A stretch of DNA of 64,000 bases from an uncultured Prevotellaceae bacterium (GTDB lineage: Bacteria > Bacteroidota > Bacteroidia > Bacteroidales > Muribaculaceae). The position numbers and the translations under genes are program-made. The notes below the pieces were generated by a model. It was not told the DNA's origin. It searched no databases and saw nothing but the letters and a program-made list of their open reading frames with translations. Positions 8,578-17,956 of this stretch are shown here, piece after piece. The stretch's first letter is position 1. Each line of letters opens with the position of its first letter. The stretch lies in the NCBI GenBank assembly GCA_900320055.1, contig ONQS01000005.1, forward strand, positions 1 to 64,000. The letters run 5' to 3'.

Positions 8578-9789
8578 TCAAGGGAGGACCACCTTGTTCA
8601 AAATGCCCTTGATCTGGGCGATGGCTATGCCGTAATTGGTCATAGGCACGCCTTGGGCGCGACATTGCTCCACACGCTGGAGCATAAAGTGGCGGTTAAA
8701 CATGCAGCCACCGCAATGAATGACCAGATCGTAACCAGACACATCGTCGGGAAAGTCCTTCCCGGCCACGATGTCGACGGCCAATCCTTGGCCCGCCCGC
8801 CCGCGCAGCATGCGCGGTATCTTTTCACGGCCAATGTCCTCGGCAAGCGGGGCATGGGTGCAGGCTTCGGCAATGAGCACGCGGGACTGATCGGTCAATC
8901 GTTCGATGGCTGCGGCACTTTGGGCAAAGTAATTGATATCCCCCTTGTGGGCTGCCATCAGCACCGAGAAAGAGGTCAACAGACTGTCCTGCGGTTTCTT
9001 CTCTTCAACGACATCAAACACTTGTGAATCGGTGATGATGAGCCGAGGAGGTTCCCGCAACGAAGCCAGCGTACGGTCTATGTCATTGGTGCCGCAGCAC
9101 ACAGCGATGCAGCCTTTATCCATCAGGTTCCGCAGCGTCTGCACTTGAGGCAGGATGAGACGTCCCTTGGGCGCCTGGGGATCTTGCGGCATGACGAGCA
9201 TTACGGTGTCGCCCGATCGAGCAAGATTGCCCGTCAATGATTGGTCCCCGCTATCAGGCAGTAGCCCAGCCATCGTGGTCCTGACCAGATTGATGCCCGA
9301 ACCATGCAATGCGCTGATAGGAATCACGTCGCAACCCAGGCGCTTGGCTAAGCCGTTGAGCAGGGTGGGGGATGGCGCTTCGCTCATCAGGTCCACCTTG
9401 TTGAGCACTGACAGATAGGGCACATTTGCCTGCTTGAGCATTCTTGTCCATGATATTTCCATGTCCAGATTGCCCGTTTCGGCAACAACCACAATGGCGA
9501 TGTCGGCCTGCTTGATGACTTGGCGGGTACGCTCGATGCGCAATTTACCCACCTTGCCCACATCGTCAAATCCTGCCGTGTCGATAATCACACAAGGGCC
9601 TATCGGCAGTATTTCCATGGCTTTGGATACAGGGTCGGTTGTCGTGCCAGGCACGTCGCTCACTAGAGCCACCTGTTGTCCAGTAAGGGCGTTGATGAGT
9701 GACGATTTGCCAGCATTGCGCCGGCCAAACAGCGCAATGTGCACCCGTTCACTCTGCGGAGTCTTATTAAAAACCTGATCAGACATCAT
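8578..9789 (-). CDS. hydF: [FeFe] hydrogenase maturation GTPase HydF
   Basis: HydF is the scaffold GTPase that assembles the two-iron part of the H-cluster and delivers it to apo-hydrogenase. The 403-residue protein has an N-terminal Ras-like GTPase domain: P-loop 'GRRNAGKSS' (about residues 20-28), 'DTAGFDD' and 'NKVD'. Its C-terminal half carries the Fe-S ligands typical of HydF, a Cys in 'EACTHAP' and the 'HCGGC' motif. It converges on the second hydrogenase gene and has hydG about 100 nt upstream on the same strand. A one-codon-shorter start (second Met) is equally possible. Confidence 0.95.
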   Translation of the reverse strand: MMSDQVFNKTPQSERVHIALFGRRNAGKSSLINALTGQQVALVSDVPGTTTDPVSKAMEILPIGPCVIIDTAGFDDVGKVGKLRIERTRQVIKQADIAIVVVAETGNLDMEISWTRMLKQANVPYLSVLNKVDLMSEAPSPTLLNGLAKRLGCDVIPISALHGSGINLVRTTMAGLLPDSGDQSLTGNLARSGDTVMLVMPQDPQAPKGRLILPQVQTLRNLMDKGCIAVCCGTNDIDRTLASLREPPRLIITDSQVFDVVEEKKPQDSLLTSFSVLMAAHKGDINYFAQSAAAIERLTDQSRVLIAEACTHAPLAEDIGREKIPRMLRGRAGQGLAVDIVAGKDFPDDVSGYDLVIHCGGCMFNRHFMLQRVEQCRAQGVPMTNYGIAIAQIKGILNKVVLP

Positions 9790-9889
9790 TGCGTGATCGA
9801 TTGGAAGTCAAGAAACATCAAAAATGGCTATTAATAAAAACACTTGGCCATTTCGTTTGTACTGCTTGTCTTCTGATTAGTGCTTAGAA

Positions 9890-11305
9890 TCAGAAGTAGA
9901 AGTCGCGCTGGCCGGCAGCAATGTCATGGATATGCTGGGTCGCGATTTCACGCACACGATCGTTGGAGATCTTGGCCAATTCTCTCTGGATGAGGGCGTC
10001 GCCTTTAGCGATGGTATCTTGGCTGGCGAAGTCCATCAGGTATTCCTTGAGCGTCATCAGGGCATTGGGAGTGCAGATATCGCCGATCTTGCCTGCCTTG
10101 CACAGCGACATGAAGCGGTCGCCAGTGCGGCCCGAGCGGTAGCAGGCGGTGCAGAAACTGGGAATATATCCTATGCTGAGCAACCAGTTGATGACCTCGT
10201 CGAGGGTGCGTGTATCGCTCACGTCGAACTGTGCCGTCTCGTCGTGACGCTCGACAGTTGTGTAACCGCCGACACTAGTGCGGCTGCCGCCACTGATCTG
10301 GGATACGCCCAAGTCAAGCACCTTGGCTCTCACGCTTTGGCTCTCGCGTGTGGAGATAATCATGCCGGTATAAGGTACGGCAAGGCGGATAACGGCGATA
10401 ATGCGGCAGAAGATGTCGTCGGGCAATACGTCGGGAAACTCGTCGAGGGAGATGTCCTCGGCTGGACAGATGCGGGGCACGCTGATGGTGTGGGGACCGA
10501 CACCGAAACGGGCTTCGAGGTGCTCTGCATGCATCAGCAAGCCCACAAAGTCGTAGCGGTAGGTCGTCAGCCCATAGAGAACGCCGATGCCTACATCGTC
10601 ACAACCGCCCAGTTGCGCGCGGTCCATCGCCTCGGTGTGGTAGCAATAGTTACTCTTAGGTCCCGTGGGATGCAGCGACTCGTAGTTCTTGCGGTTATAG
10701 GTCTCCTGAAACAGAATATAGGTGCCGATACCGGCGGCCTTCAGTTTCTCATAGGCCTCGACCTCGGTGGCAGCGATGTTCACGTTCAGGCGACGAATCT
10801 CGCCGTTGCCAACCTTGGTGTCATAGATAGTATGGATGGATTCCAGAATGTATTCAAGCGGGTTCATCACTGGATGCTCTCCTGCCTCCAGGGCAATGCG
10901 CTTGTGGCCCATCTTGACTAATGCTTCGACCTCGGCACGGATTTCGTCTTGCGACAACTTTTTGCGAGGGATGGTCTTGTTCTTGGCATGGTATGGACAA
11001 TACACACAGCCATTGATGCAATAATTGGAAAGATATAACGGGGCAAACATGACAATGCGGTTGCCATAGAAGCGCTGCTTCACCTCACGTGCCAGTTGTT
11101 CGTAACGCGCAATCAGGTCGGGCTGGTCGCAGTCGAGCAGCACCGCAGCCTCGCGGTGGGTCAGCCCCTGGCACTTGGCGGCCTTTTCGATGATCTCTTC
11201 AATGAGCGCACGGTTACTTTTGTTCTTCTCAGCGTAGGCTAGAGTCTCCAGTATCTCGCTGTCGTCGATAAATTCATCGGCGTGATTTGACTTGACGTTA
11301 TACAT
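9890..11305 (-). CDS. hydG: [FeFe] hydrogenase maturase HydG (radical SAM tyrosine lyase)
   Basis: HydG cleaves tyrosine to make the CO and CN ligands of the H-cluster. The 471-residue protein has the radical-SAM CX3CX2C motif in 'CINGCVYCPYH' and the C-terminal cysteines that bind the auxiliary cluster ('CTACYRSGRTGDRF' and the Cys of 'GKIGDIC'). The C-terminal motif separates HydG from its relative ThiH. It is probably cotranscribed with hydF, which follows after 100 nt. A TAACTTTG-like element (complement of 11338-11345) lies just upstream, without a clear -33 box. HydE, the third maturase, is not in this window. Confidence 0.95.
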   Translation of the reverse strand: MYNVKSNHADEFIDDSEILETLAYAEKNKSNRALIEEIIEKAAKCQGLTHREAAVLLDCDQPDLIARYEQLAREVKQRFYGNRIVMFAPLYLSNYCINGCVYCPYHAKNKTIPRKKLSQDEIRAEVEALVKMGHKRIALEAGEHPVMNPLEYILESIHTIYDTKVGNGEIRRLNVNIAATEVEAYEKLKAAGIGTYILFQETYNRKNYESLHPTGPKSNYCYHTEAMDRAQLGGCDDVGIGVLYGLTTYRYDFVGLLMHAEHLEARFGVGPHTISVPRICPAEDISLDEFPDVLPDDIFCRIIAVIRLAVPYTGMIISTRESQSVRAKVLDLGVSQISGGSRTSVGGYTTVERHDETAQFDVSDTRTLDEVINWLLSIGYIPSFCTACYRSGRTGDRFMSLCKAGKIGDICTPNALMTLKEYLMDFASQDTIAKGDALIQRELAKISNDRVREIATQHIHDIAAGQRDFYF

Positions 11306-11436
11306 GATATTAATGAGTTATTAGTTGATTCAAATCACAAAGTTAAGCATTTTTTGTTGCTCATCGCTTTGATGTTGCTAAAAAATAATAATAAAACCAA
11401 AAATGGCACAATTATTGGTAATAAAATCAATGCTGA

Positions 11437-11469
11437 TTGCGAGCAAGTCTAGAGTTTTGAGTAATTTTG
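11437..11469 (+). promoter_or_regulatory. Promoter of lptD
   Basis: TTG (11437-11439), 22 nt, TAATTTTG (11462-11469). The spacing is one nucleotide longer than ideal. The start codon of lptD follows 26 nt later. Confidence 0.55.
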
Positions 11470-11495
11470 CGAGATATTTTGATTAAAACCGAACG

Positions 11496-14225
11496 TTGAC
11501 GACAAGAGGTCTTCATATTATACTGGCACTGGTGGCTGCAATGGTGTTGCTGCCATCCTTGTCACATGGTCAAGTATCACGTGACGTGATCAATGTCACG
11601 ACCCTGGTCGACTCTATCGTTAAGGCAGATGGTGACACGCCCAAACCCGCACCGTCTTCTCTGGCGGGCGACACGAGCCGATTTGTGCGTGAGCGTGTGG
11701 ACTTGGACCATGTGGTGGAATTCAGCGCGTCTGACAGCATCATTCTCTATGGCCGCAACCATGCGACGATGTATGGCAACACCAAGGTGCTCTATGGCGA
11801 CATCGACATGACAGCGGCTCAAATCAGCATGGATATGGACAGCAGCCAGGTGCATGCGATAGGTGTACCTGACAGCGTGGGCGAATTAACGGGAACCCCG
11901 GTTTTCAAGGACAACAGCGGCGAGTATCAGTCGCGTGTGATGAAGTATAACTTCAAGACTAAGCGTGGCTATATTACCGATATTGTCACTGAGCAGGGCG
12001 AGGGCTATCTGACCGGAGGCATCACCAAGAAGACCGAGGACGACTATTACTACATCAAGGATGGTCGCTACACCACCTGCGACGATCATGAGCATCCTCA
12101 CTTCTACTTCCAACTCACCCGTGCCAAGGTCAAGCCCAAAAAGAATGTGGTGACCGGTCCTGCATATATGGTTCTGGAAGACTTGCCGCTGCCCATTGCT
12201 GTGCCTTTTGGCTTTTTCCCCTTCAGCGAGAAATACCAGAGCGGTATCTTGGTGCCTACATTTGGTGAGGACTACAACAGGGGCTTCTATCTGCGCAATG
12301 GTGGCTACTATCTGGCGCTCGGTCAGTATGCCGACCTGGCCCTCACTGGCGAGATCTATACTAGAGGCTCCTGGGGTCTATCGGCACAGTCGTCCTATTC
12401 CAAGCGATACAAGTTCTCGGGTTCGTTCAGCGTCAATTATCTGACCACGGTCACTGGCGAGAAGGGCGATCCTGATTATAACAAGATGCACAATTTCCAG
12501 GTGTTATGGAGTCATAGCCAAAACCAGAAAGCCAATCCGTATCTGACCTTCTCGGCGAGTGTTAACTTTGCCACCACCGGATATGCGCGCAATAGTCTCA
12601 ACACCTATTACACAAACGCCTTTACCGAGAACACCAAGAGCAGTACCGTCAATCTGACCTATAAGATTCCTAACAGCAAGTGGACATTCTCGACCACGGC
12701 CAATGTTTCTCAGCGAACCGCCGACTCCACAATCACAGTCTCATTCCCCAATCTGACGGTCAGCATGAGCCAGACGGCACCATTCAAGCGCAAGCATGCT
12801 GTGGGTGACGAGAAGTGGTATGAGAAGATTAAGATCAGTTACAGTGGCCGCTTCCAAAATTCGCTGACGGCTAAGCAGGATGAATTCCTGCATAAGAGCC
12901 TGGTTAAGGATTGGCGCAACGGCATGAGCCACACTGTGCCCATCCAAGCGACCTTCAATGTGATGAAGTATTTTAACATCACACCCTCGATAACCCTTAA
13001 CGACCGTATGTATACCAGCAAGATACGCCAGCAATGGGATCCAAACTCCAGTGCCGTGGTGCGTGATACCACCTATGGTTTCTACAACATCTTTGATTTC
13101 AGCGTATCATTGTCACTGAGTACCAAAATTTACGGTTTCTTTAAACCCTTCAGTTTCTTGGGCAAGTTGAGCGACAAATTGCAGATGGTGCGCCATGTCA
13201 TGACACCAAGCATATCGTTCTCGGCGGCGCCAGACTTTGGCGATCCTTTCTGGGGATACTATGGCAACTATGAGCGCATCAACAGCGATGGCACTCGCGT
13301 GCCTGTGCACTACAATTATTTTCAGCACACCTTGTATGGCGGTGCGCCAGATGGCAAGTCGGGTGTGTTCTCGTTCAATATTGCCAACAACCTCGAGGCA
13401 AAAGTCAAGAGTGAGAATGACAGCACAGGGTTTAAGAAGATTTCGCTGATCGAGAATTTCACCTTGAGTCAGTCTTGTAATCTGGCCGCCGACTCGCTGA
13501 AGTGGAGCAACCTGAACACCAGCATCATGCTGAGATTGACTAAAGGCTTCAACCTCAACTTGAATGCAACCTGGGATGTCTACAAGTATGCTGTCAACGA
13601 GTCGGGAGTGCCTGTGAGAATCAACAAATTAAGGCTATTCAACGGCGGAGGGTGGGGCCGACTGTCCAGCACGGGCACATCGTTCTCCTATACGTTCAAC
13701 AACGACACCTTCAGGCGCAAAAAGGATAAGTCCTCCAGCGATGATAAGAAAAACCAACCGGCCAAAGGTAACCTTAACCGCAACTCAGATGACAATCAGG
13801 AGGAAGACGGCAATGCTACTGGACAGACTACAGATCTTGAACTCATCGATGGCTATGCCAAGTGGGAGTGTCCATGGAATTTGACTGTCAACTACTCTTT
13901 GTCTTATGGCTATGGAGCATTCAATTTCAAGAAGATGGAATATGACGGGCGCTGGACACAGAACTTGAGTGTGAATGCAAGCATCCGCCCGACCAAGAAC
14001 TGGTCACTATCGGCTTCGGCCAGTTATAATTTCGATACCCATAAGATTGCCTATATGAACTGCAGCATCTCCCGCCAGATGCACTGCTTTGAAATGAGCG
14101 CCAGTTTTGTACCGGTAGGGCCATATAAGAGTTACAACTTCCACATCGCTGTTAAATCGTCCATCCTCCAGGATGTTAAGTATGACAAACATTCTAGCAT
14201 CAACAATGGTGTCACGTGGTATTAA
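11496..14225 (+). CDS. lptD: LPS-assembly protein LptD-like outer-membrane protein
   Basis: LptD inserts lipopolysaccharide into the outer leaflet of the outer membrane. The 909-residue product starts at TTG 11496, chosen because it gives a complete signal peptide ('LHIILALVAAMVLLPSLSHG') and the nearest ATG (11541) would cut it. Residues about 65-200 resemble the periplasmic OstA/LptA-like beta-taco ('GRNHATMYGNTKVLYGDIDM'). The rest is rich in alternating aromatic/polar beta strands expected of a large barrel and ends in an aromatic residue (Tyr at the C-terminus). Residues about 740-780 form a charged Lys/Asp/Asn-rich insert. It overlaps the next gene by 20 nt. Assignment rests on overall pattern. 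Confidence 0.8.
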   Translation: MTTRGLHIILALVAAMVLLPSLSHGQVSRDVINVTTLVDSIVKADGDTPKPAPSSLAGDTSRFVRERVDLDHVVEFSASDSIILYGRNHATMYGNTKVLYGDIDMTAAQISMDMDSSQVHAIGVPDSVGELTGTPVFKDNSGEYQSRVMKYNFKTKRGYITDIVTEQGEGYLTGGITKKTEDDYYYIKDGRYTTCDDHEHPHFYFQLTRAKVKPKKNVVTGPAYMVLEDLPLPIAVPFGFFPFSEKYQSGILVPTFGEDYNRGFYLRNGGYYLALGQYADLALTGEIYTRGSWGLSAQSSYSKRYKFSGSFSVNYLTTVTGEKGDPDYNKMHNFQVLWSHSQNQKANPYLTFSASVNFATTGYARNSLNTYYTNAFTENTKSSTVNLTYKIPNSKWTFSTTANVSQRTADSTITVSFPNLTVSMSQTAPFKRKHAVGDEKWYEKIKISYSGRFQNSLTAKQDEFLHKSLVKDWRNGMSHTVPIQATFNVMKYFNITPSITLNDRMYTSKIRQQWDPNSSAVVRDTTYGFYNIFDFSVSLSLSTKIYGFFKPFSFLGKLSDKLQMVRHVMTPSISFSAAPDFGDPFWGYYGNYERINSDGTRVPVHYNYFQHTLYGGAPDGKSGVFSFNIANNLEAKVKSENDSTGFKKISLIENFTLSQSCNLAADSLKWSNLNTSIMLRLTKGFNLNLNATWDVYKYAVNESGVPVRINKLRLFNGGGWGRLSSTGTSFSYTFNNDTFRRKKDKSSSDDKKNQPAKGNLNRNSDDNQEEDGNATGQTTDLELIDGYAKWECPWNLTVNYSLSYGYGAFNFKKMEYDGRWTQNLSVNASIRPTKNWSLSASASYNFDTHKIAYMNCSISRQMHCFEMSASFVPVGPYKSYNFHIAVKSSILQDVKYDKHSSINNGVTWY

Positions 14226-14850
14226 GCATCTTGCTTTTATCGCCTTGATGACGCTGTCTTGCGCTTTGTCATCGCAAGGGCAGGATTGTGATTGGCTCCT
14301 CGAGGGTGATCTGATATTCTGTTGTAGCGATTCGGCCAACGCCATCACCGACGTTACTCGCGGCTTCGACTTGCTCCCCATCGACCATGTTGCAATAGTT
14401 CACCGCATTGGCGGCGATGATGGCCCGCTATATGTGATTGAAGCCATCAAGCCCGCTGTGTGCCTGACTCCTATCAGAGACTTTGTGCAGGCCAACTCGC
14501 GCATGATTGTTGGGCGAGTGGTGGCTGATGTGGATGTGGCACAATCGGTCAGACGATGCCTGCTTATGGTGGGAAAGCCCTACGATGACCTTTATCTGCC
14601 TGGCGATAGTGCTATCTATTGCAGCGAATTGGTGCAGAGCGGTTTTGTTGATTCGCGCGGCCATCTGGTGTTTGATACCATCCCTATGTCATTTCACGAC
14701 GAGTCGGGTAAGGTCACTGATTACTGGACAGACTTTTATCGGCAGCGTGGCATGGATGTTCCGGAAGGTGCGCCTGGCACTAATCCCGGTGAACTGTCAC
14801 GGCGGCATGAAGTGAGCATCATAGGTGACTTCAAGGGCTGTATTGATTGA
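14206..14850 (+). CDS. YiiX-like permuted NlpC/P60 cysteine hydrolase, secreted
   Basis: Probable periplasmic or outer-membrane hydrolase of the circularly permuted NlpC/P60 (YiiX/YebB) group, which act on amide or ester bonds in cell-wall or lipid substrates. The His of 'DHVAIVHRI' and the Cys of 'YCSELVQSGF' are the expected catalytic residues, in the permuted order His before Cys. A signal peptide ('HLAFIALMTLSCALSSQG') is present. ATG 14206 is preferred because it keeps the signal peptide short and the overlap with lptD to 20 nt; ATG 14182 or 14173 in the same frame would also work. The overlap implies cotranscription with lptD. The true substrate is unknown. Confidence 0.75.
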   Translation: MVSRGIKHLAFIALMTLSCALSSQGQDCDWLLEGDLIFCCSDSANAITDVTRGFDLLPIDHVAIVHRIGGDDGPLYVIEAIKPAVCLTPIRDFVQANSRMIVGRVVADVDVAQSVRRCLLMVGKPYDDLYLPGDSAIYCSELVQSGFVDSRGHLVFDTIPMSFHDESGKVTDYWTDFYRQRGMDVPEGAPGTNPGELSRRHEVSIIGDFKGCID

Positions 14851-14966
14851 TGGATACGCCTCGTTGAGCAGATAATGGCGCCTGACGCAAAAAAACTGTC
14901 CGTCGGAAGCAGACAACAGAAAACTTTTTAGTACTTTTGTGAGTTTAAAGTGAAAACCCTCCAATA

Positions 14967-15623
14967 GTGAGTACAATCATATCAATAATAATAGGGTGCT
15001 TGTCAATAGGCGTCATTCTATCGGCTCCTATGGGTCCGGTTGGTATCCTGTGTATTCAGCGCACACTTAACAGTGGGCGCAATTCCGGTTTTTTCACCGG
15101 TGTTGGGGCTGCGGCAAGCGACTTGTTCTACTGTCTTCTGGTCGGGCTGGGCATCTCGCTCGTAACCGATTTCATTGCCGACCACGTCAATGTGTTGCAG
15201 ATTATAGGAAGTATCATCCTCATCATGTACGCCATCTACATGATCATGCACAACCCTGTCAGCCAGATCAAGGAGAACCTCGACCAGCGCGACGATCACC
15301 TGCGTGATATGGTGACAGGCTTCCTGTTCACGCTGAGCAATCCGCTCATCATGTTCCTGATTATCCCGCTGTTTGCCCGCTTCAGTTTCCCTTTGCCCGA
15401 ATACAAGTTTTATCACATTATCATCGGTTACGCCTTTATCGTTGCTGGCGCATTGCTCTGGTGGGCGGTTATTACCTTCTTTGTTGATAAGGTGCGATCC
15501 CATTTCAACATCCGATCGATGTGGCTCATCAACCGCATCATCGGCAGCATTATCCTGTTATTGTCGCTATACGGGTTGGTTACGGGGACCTATGCTTACC
15601 TGCAGGAACTGCAATTGATTTAG
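14967..15623 (+). CDS. LysE/RhtB-family exporter
   Basis: A 218-residue integral inner-membrane protein with about six hydrophobic segments, matching the LysE family of amino-acid and small-metabolite exporters. The N-terminal segment has the family's 'APMGPVGILCIQRTL' pattern (helix, then Pro-Gly-rich turn), and the first third is Gly-rich ('GFFTGVGAAASDLFY'). The start is a GTG at 14967. A TACTTTTG element (14932-14939) lies just upstream without a recognised -33 box. The substrate cannot be read from sequence. It is convergent with buk; a hairpin terminator lies between them. Confidence 0.85.
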   Translation: MSTIISIIIGCLSIGVILSAPMGPVGILCIQRTLNSGRNSGFFTGVGAAASDLFYCLLVGLGISLVTDFIADHVNVLQIIGSIILIMYAIYMIMHNPVSQIKENLDQRDDHLRDMVTGFLFTLSNPLIMFLIIPLFARFSFPLPEYKFYHIIIGYAFIVAGALLWWAVITFFVDKVRSHFNIRSMWLINRIIGSIILLLSLYGLVTGTYAYLQELQLI

Positions 15624-15712
15624 GTGCTGGTGGCTTGTGCCAACATTAGGCGTGATCTGTGCCAGGTCCGCTACCATAGCGCCAAGTGCCGCCAAGTGAT
15701 CGAGACATAAAC

Positions 15713-15752
15713 AAATCGAGCAGGACCCCAAAGGATTCTGCTCGATTTTGTA
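15713..15752. terminator. Bidirectional hairpin terminator between lysE-like gene and buk
   Basis: AAATCGAGCAG (15713-15723) and CTGCTCGATTT (15738-15748) form a perfect 11-bp stem with a 14-nt loop, with T on the plus side and A (T on minus) on the other. It can serve both convergent genes. Confidence 0.7.
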
Positions 15753-15778
15753 TTACGAGATTTGCTCGAGTTGGGCCA

Positions 15779-16831
15779 TCAATACTTCTTAACCTCAACT
15801 TCACCGCGCAGGGCCAAGGCAGCATTATCGGCCAGTGCCGACATCTCGTCCTCACCAGGATATACATGCACGGGAGCCATCCAGCCAATGCGCTTTTTGA
15901 GTTCATCGACGATGTATTTCCAATAAGCGATGCCACCAGTGATGATGATAGCGTCGATTTGGCCACAAAGCACAGCGCCCTTCTCAGCGATAGCCTTTGC
16001 CACATGATAGACCATCGAGTCAACCACCAGTTTGGCCTTCTCGTCACCGGCATCCATGCGGCGCTCAACTTCCAACATATCGGTGGTACCCAAGTGTGAG
16101 TAAACACCACCTTTACCCGAGAGCATTTTCACAATCTGCTCCTTGGTGTACTGGCCGCTGAAGCACAGATTCACCAGGTCACGGGCGGGCAGGCTGCCTG
16201 CACGTTCGGGCGAGAACGGGCCTTCACCATCCAGACAGTTGTTGGTGTCAACAGCACGGCCATGATCGTGGGCCGCAACCGAAATGCCACCACCCAAGTG
16301 AGCGATGATGAGGTTCATGTCCTCATAGCGCTTGCCATTCTCCTTGGCAAAGCGGCGGGCAATGGCGCGCTGGTTCAGAGCATGCCAGATGCTGATGCGC
16401 GAGAACATAGCATTGCCGCAGATGCGAGCATAGTCATTCAACTCGTCGGAGCATGCGGGATCAGCGATGTAGCAAGGGCATTCACCCTTAGCAATCTCGC
16501 GGGCGATAACACAGCCCAGGTCGGTTGCGTGCTGGTGCTCAGACTCAAATGTAGCCTTGATCATATTGTCGTCGATAGCATACACGCCACAGGGTACGGG
16601 CTTGGTCAGGCCGCCGCGAGCAACGATGGCGTCAAACTTGGTAGGGATACCAGCCTTCTCAAGTTCGCCCAAAATCATCTGGCGACGGAAATCGAGTTGG
16701 TCCGTAATCTTAGGGAACGGAGCCAGTTCCTCGGCCGAGTGACGGATAGTCTTGTTGAAACGAGCCTCGCCATCTTCAAAGACGGCAATCTTGGTTGAGG
16801 TGGAACCAGGATTGATGACTAAAATAATCAT
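15779..16831 (-). CDS. buk: Butyrate kinase (or branched-chain fatty acid kinase)
   Basis: Converts butyryl phosphate (or a branched homologue) and ADP to the acid and ATP, the last step of substrate-level phosphorylation. The 350-residue protein is of the acetate/butyrate kinase fold (ASKHA), with the phosphate-1 loop 'VINPGSTSTK' at the N-terminus, and 'AHLGGGISVAAH' and 'ITGGIAYWKY' as later nucleotide-binding segments. The length fits butyrate kinase (about 355) rather than acetate kinase (about 400). It follows phosphate butyryltransferase by 48 nt on the same strand, the classic ptb-buk pair. Whether the real substrate is butyrate, isobutyrate or isovalerate cannot be seen. Confidence 0.93.
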   Translation of the reverse strand: MIILVINPGSTSTKIAVFEDGEARFNKTIRHSAEELAPFPKITDQLDFRRQMILGELEKAGIPTKFDAIVARGGLTKPVPCGVYAIDDNMIKATFESEHQHATDLGCVIAREIAKGECPCYIADPACSDELNDYARICGNAMFSRISIWHALNQRAIARRFAKENGKRYEDMNLIIAHLGGGISVAAHDHGRAVDTNNCLDGEGPFSPERAGSLPARDLVNLCFSGQYTKEQIVKMLSGKGGVYSHLGTTDMLEVERRMDAGDEKAKLVVDSMVYHVAKAIAEKGAVLCGQIDAIIITGGIAYWKYIVDELKKRIGWMAPVHVYPGEDEMSALADNAALALRGEVEVKKY

Positions 16832-16879
16832 GGATAATGATTTGAATTTAAGATGTTATAGTAATAAATGATGATGAAT

Positions 16880-17791
16880 TTACTCGGCTGCCATTGTGGC
16901 TACAGCAAGGCTGTAGAATTTCGACTGGCTGCTATCGGCACGTGAAGGCACAACAGCGGGACACTTGGCTCCCAGCAGCAGGCCAGCGGTGCTTGCCCCA
17001 GCAAACAGTGTGATGGCTTTGTAGAAGACGTTACCAGCCTCGATGTCGGGCATGATGAGCACATCGCTATCGCCCTGCAGGGGAGAAGTGAGGCCTTTGG
17101 CCTCCATAGCGTGCATGCTGCATGCGCACTTGGCGTCGAGCGGACCGTCAACGATGCACTTGCCGAGTTCGCCATTCTTGGCCATCTCGATGATCACGGG
17201 ATAATCCTCGGTAAAGGGGAAATGCTTGCCATTGACCTTCTCGGTGCAGTGAATCAGTGCCACCTTGGGCTCTTCGACACCAAAGTTGCGGGCCACGTTC
17301 GACATATATTTCACCATCTCGATGCGTTGTTCTCTGTTGGGATAAGGAATCACAGCGGCATCAGTAAAAATCAGGAACTTGTGGTAACCGGGAATCGACG
17401 CTACTGCGGCATGAGTCAGTACGTTGCCCTTAGGCAGGATGCCGGTTTCCTTATTCAAGACAGCGCGCAGCAGGTTGTCGGTATTGATCAGACCCTTCAT
17501 GAGCACATCGACCTTGCCTTCTCTTACCAGTGCTACAGCCTTGGCGGCAGCGTCATCGGCATCGGTAGCATCCACATAACTGATGCTGGCAGCAAAGGGC
17601 TTAAGGGCATCGTTGGCCTTGAGTTTCTCTTCACAACCCACAAAGACCGCTTCGATAAAACCAGCCTCAAGAGCAATAGCGCAAGCAGCGGGGGTCTTCT
17701 CGTCGGCAGCCCACACAACGGCCACACGTTTTCTCACATTGTTCTCTTTGAGATGAGCGAGCAACTCATCAAAATTCTTAATGGTATTCAT
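16880..17791 (-). CDS. ptb: Phosphate butyryltransferase
   Basis: Exchanges CoA for phosphate on butyryl-CoA (or related acyl-CoA), feeding butyrate kinase. The 303-residue protein belongs to the PTA/PTB family, with 'LMKGLINTDNLLRAVLN' and 'HAAVASIPGYHKFLIFTDAA' being typical of the catalytic half and 'DVLIMPDIEAGN' of the C-terminal part. It is the first gene of a two-gene operon with buk. A promoter with good spacing lies upstream on the minus strand (17832-17863). Confidence 0.93.
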   Translation of the reverse strand: MNTIKNFDELLAHLKENNVRKRVAVVWAADEKTPAACAIALEAGFIEAVFVGCEEKLKANDALKPFAASISYVDATDADDAAAKAVALVREGKVDVLMKGLINTDNLLRAVLNKETGILPKGNVLTHAAVASIPGYHKFLIFTDAAVIPYPNREQRIEMVKYMSNVARNFGVEEPKVALIHCTEKVNGKHFPFTEDYPVIIEMAKNGELGKCIVDGPLDAKCACSMHAMEAKGLTSPLQGDSDVLIMPDIEAGNVFYKAITLFAGASTAGLLLGAKCPAVVPSRADSSQSKFYSLAVATMAAE

Positions 17792-17831
17792 TAATAAAAT
17801 GTAATAAAAGAAGTTAATGGTTTTCGATGCC

Positions 17832-17863
17832 CAAAAGTACTACAAATTCACGACATGACACAA
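17832..17863 (-). promoter_or_regulatory. Promoter of ptb-buk
   Basis: On the minus strand, TTG (complement of 17861-17863), 21 nt, TACTTTTG (complement of 17832-17839). It lies about 40 nt upstream of the ptb start. Confidence 0.6.
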
Positions 17864-17956
17864 CTTTTTGAGTAGTTTTTATCGTTTTCACGGGTAACTG
17901 AAAAATTTGTTGTATATTTGCATTCAGTAATCACAGACTAAAAACAGAATATTGAA

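Noticed and set aside
11496..11541. ATG 11541 as the start of lptD
   Set aside because: It would remove most of the signal peptide; TTG 11496 gives a complete one and fits the upstream promoter.
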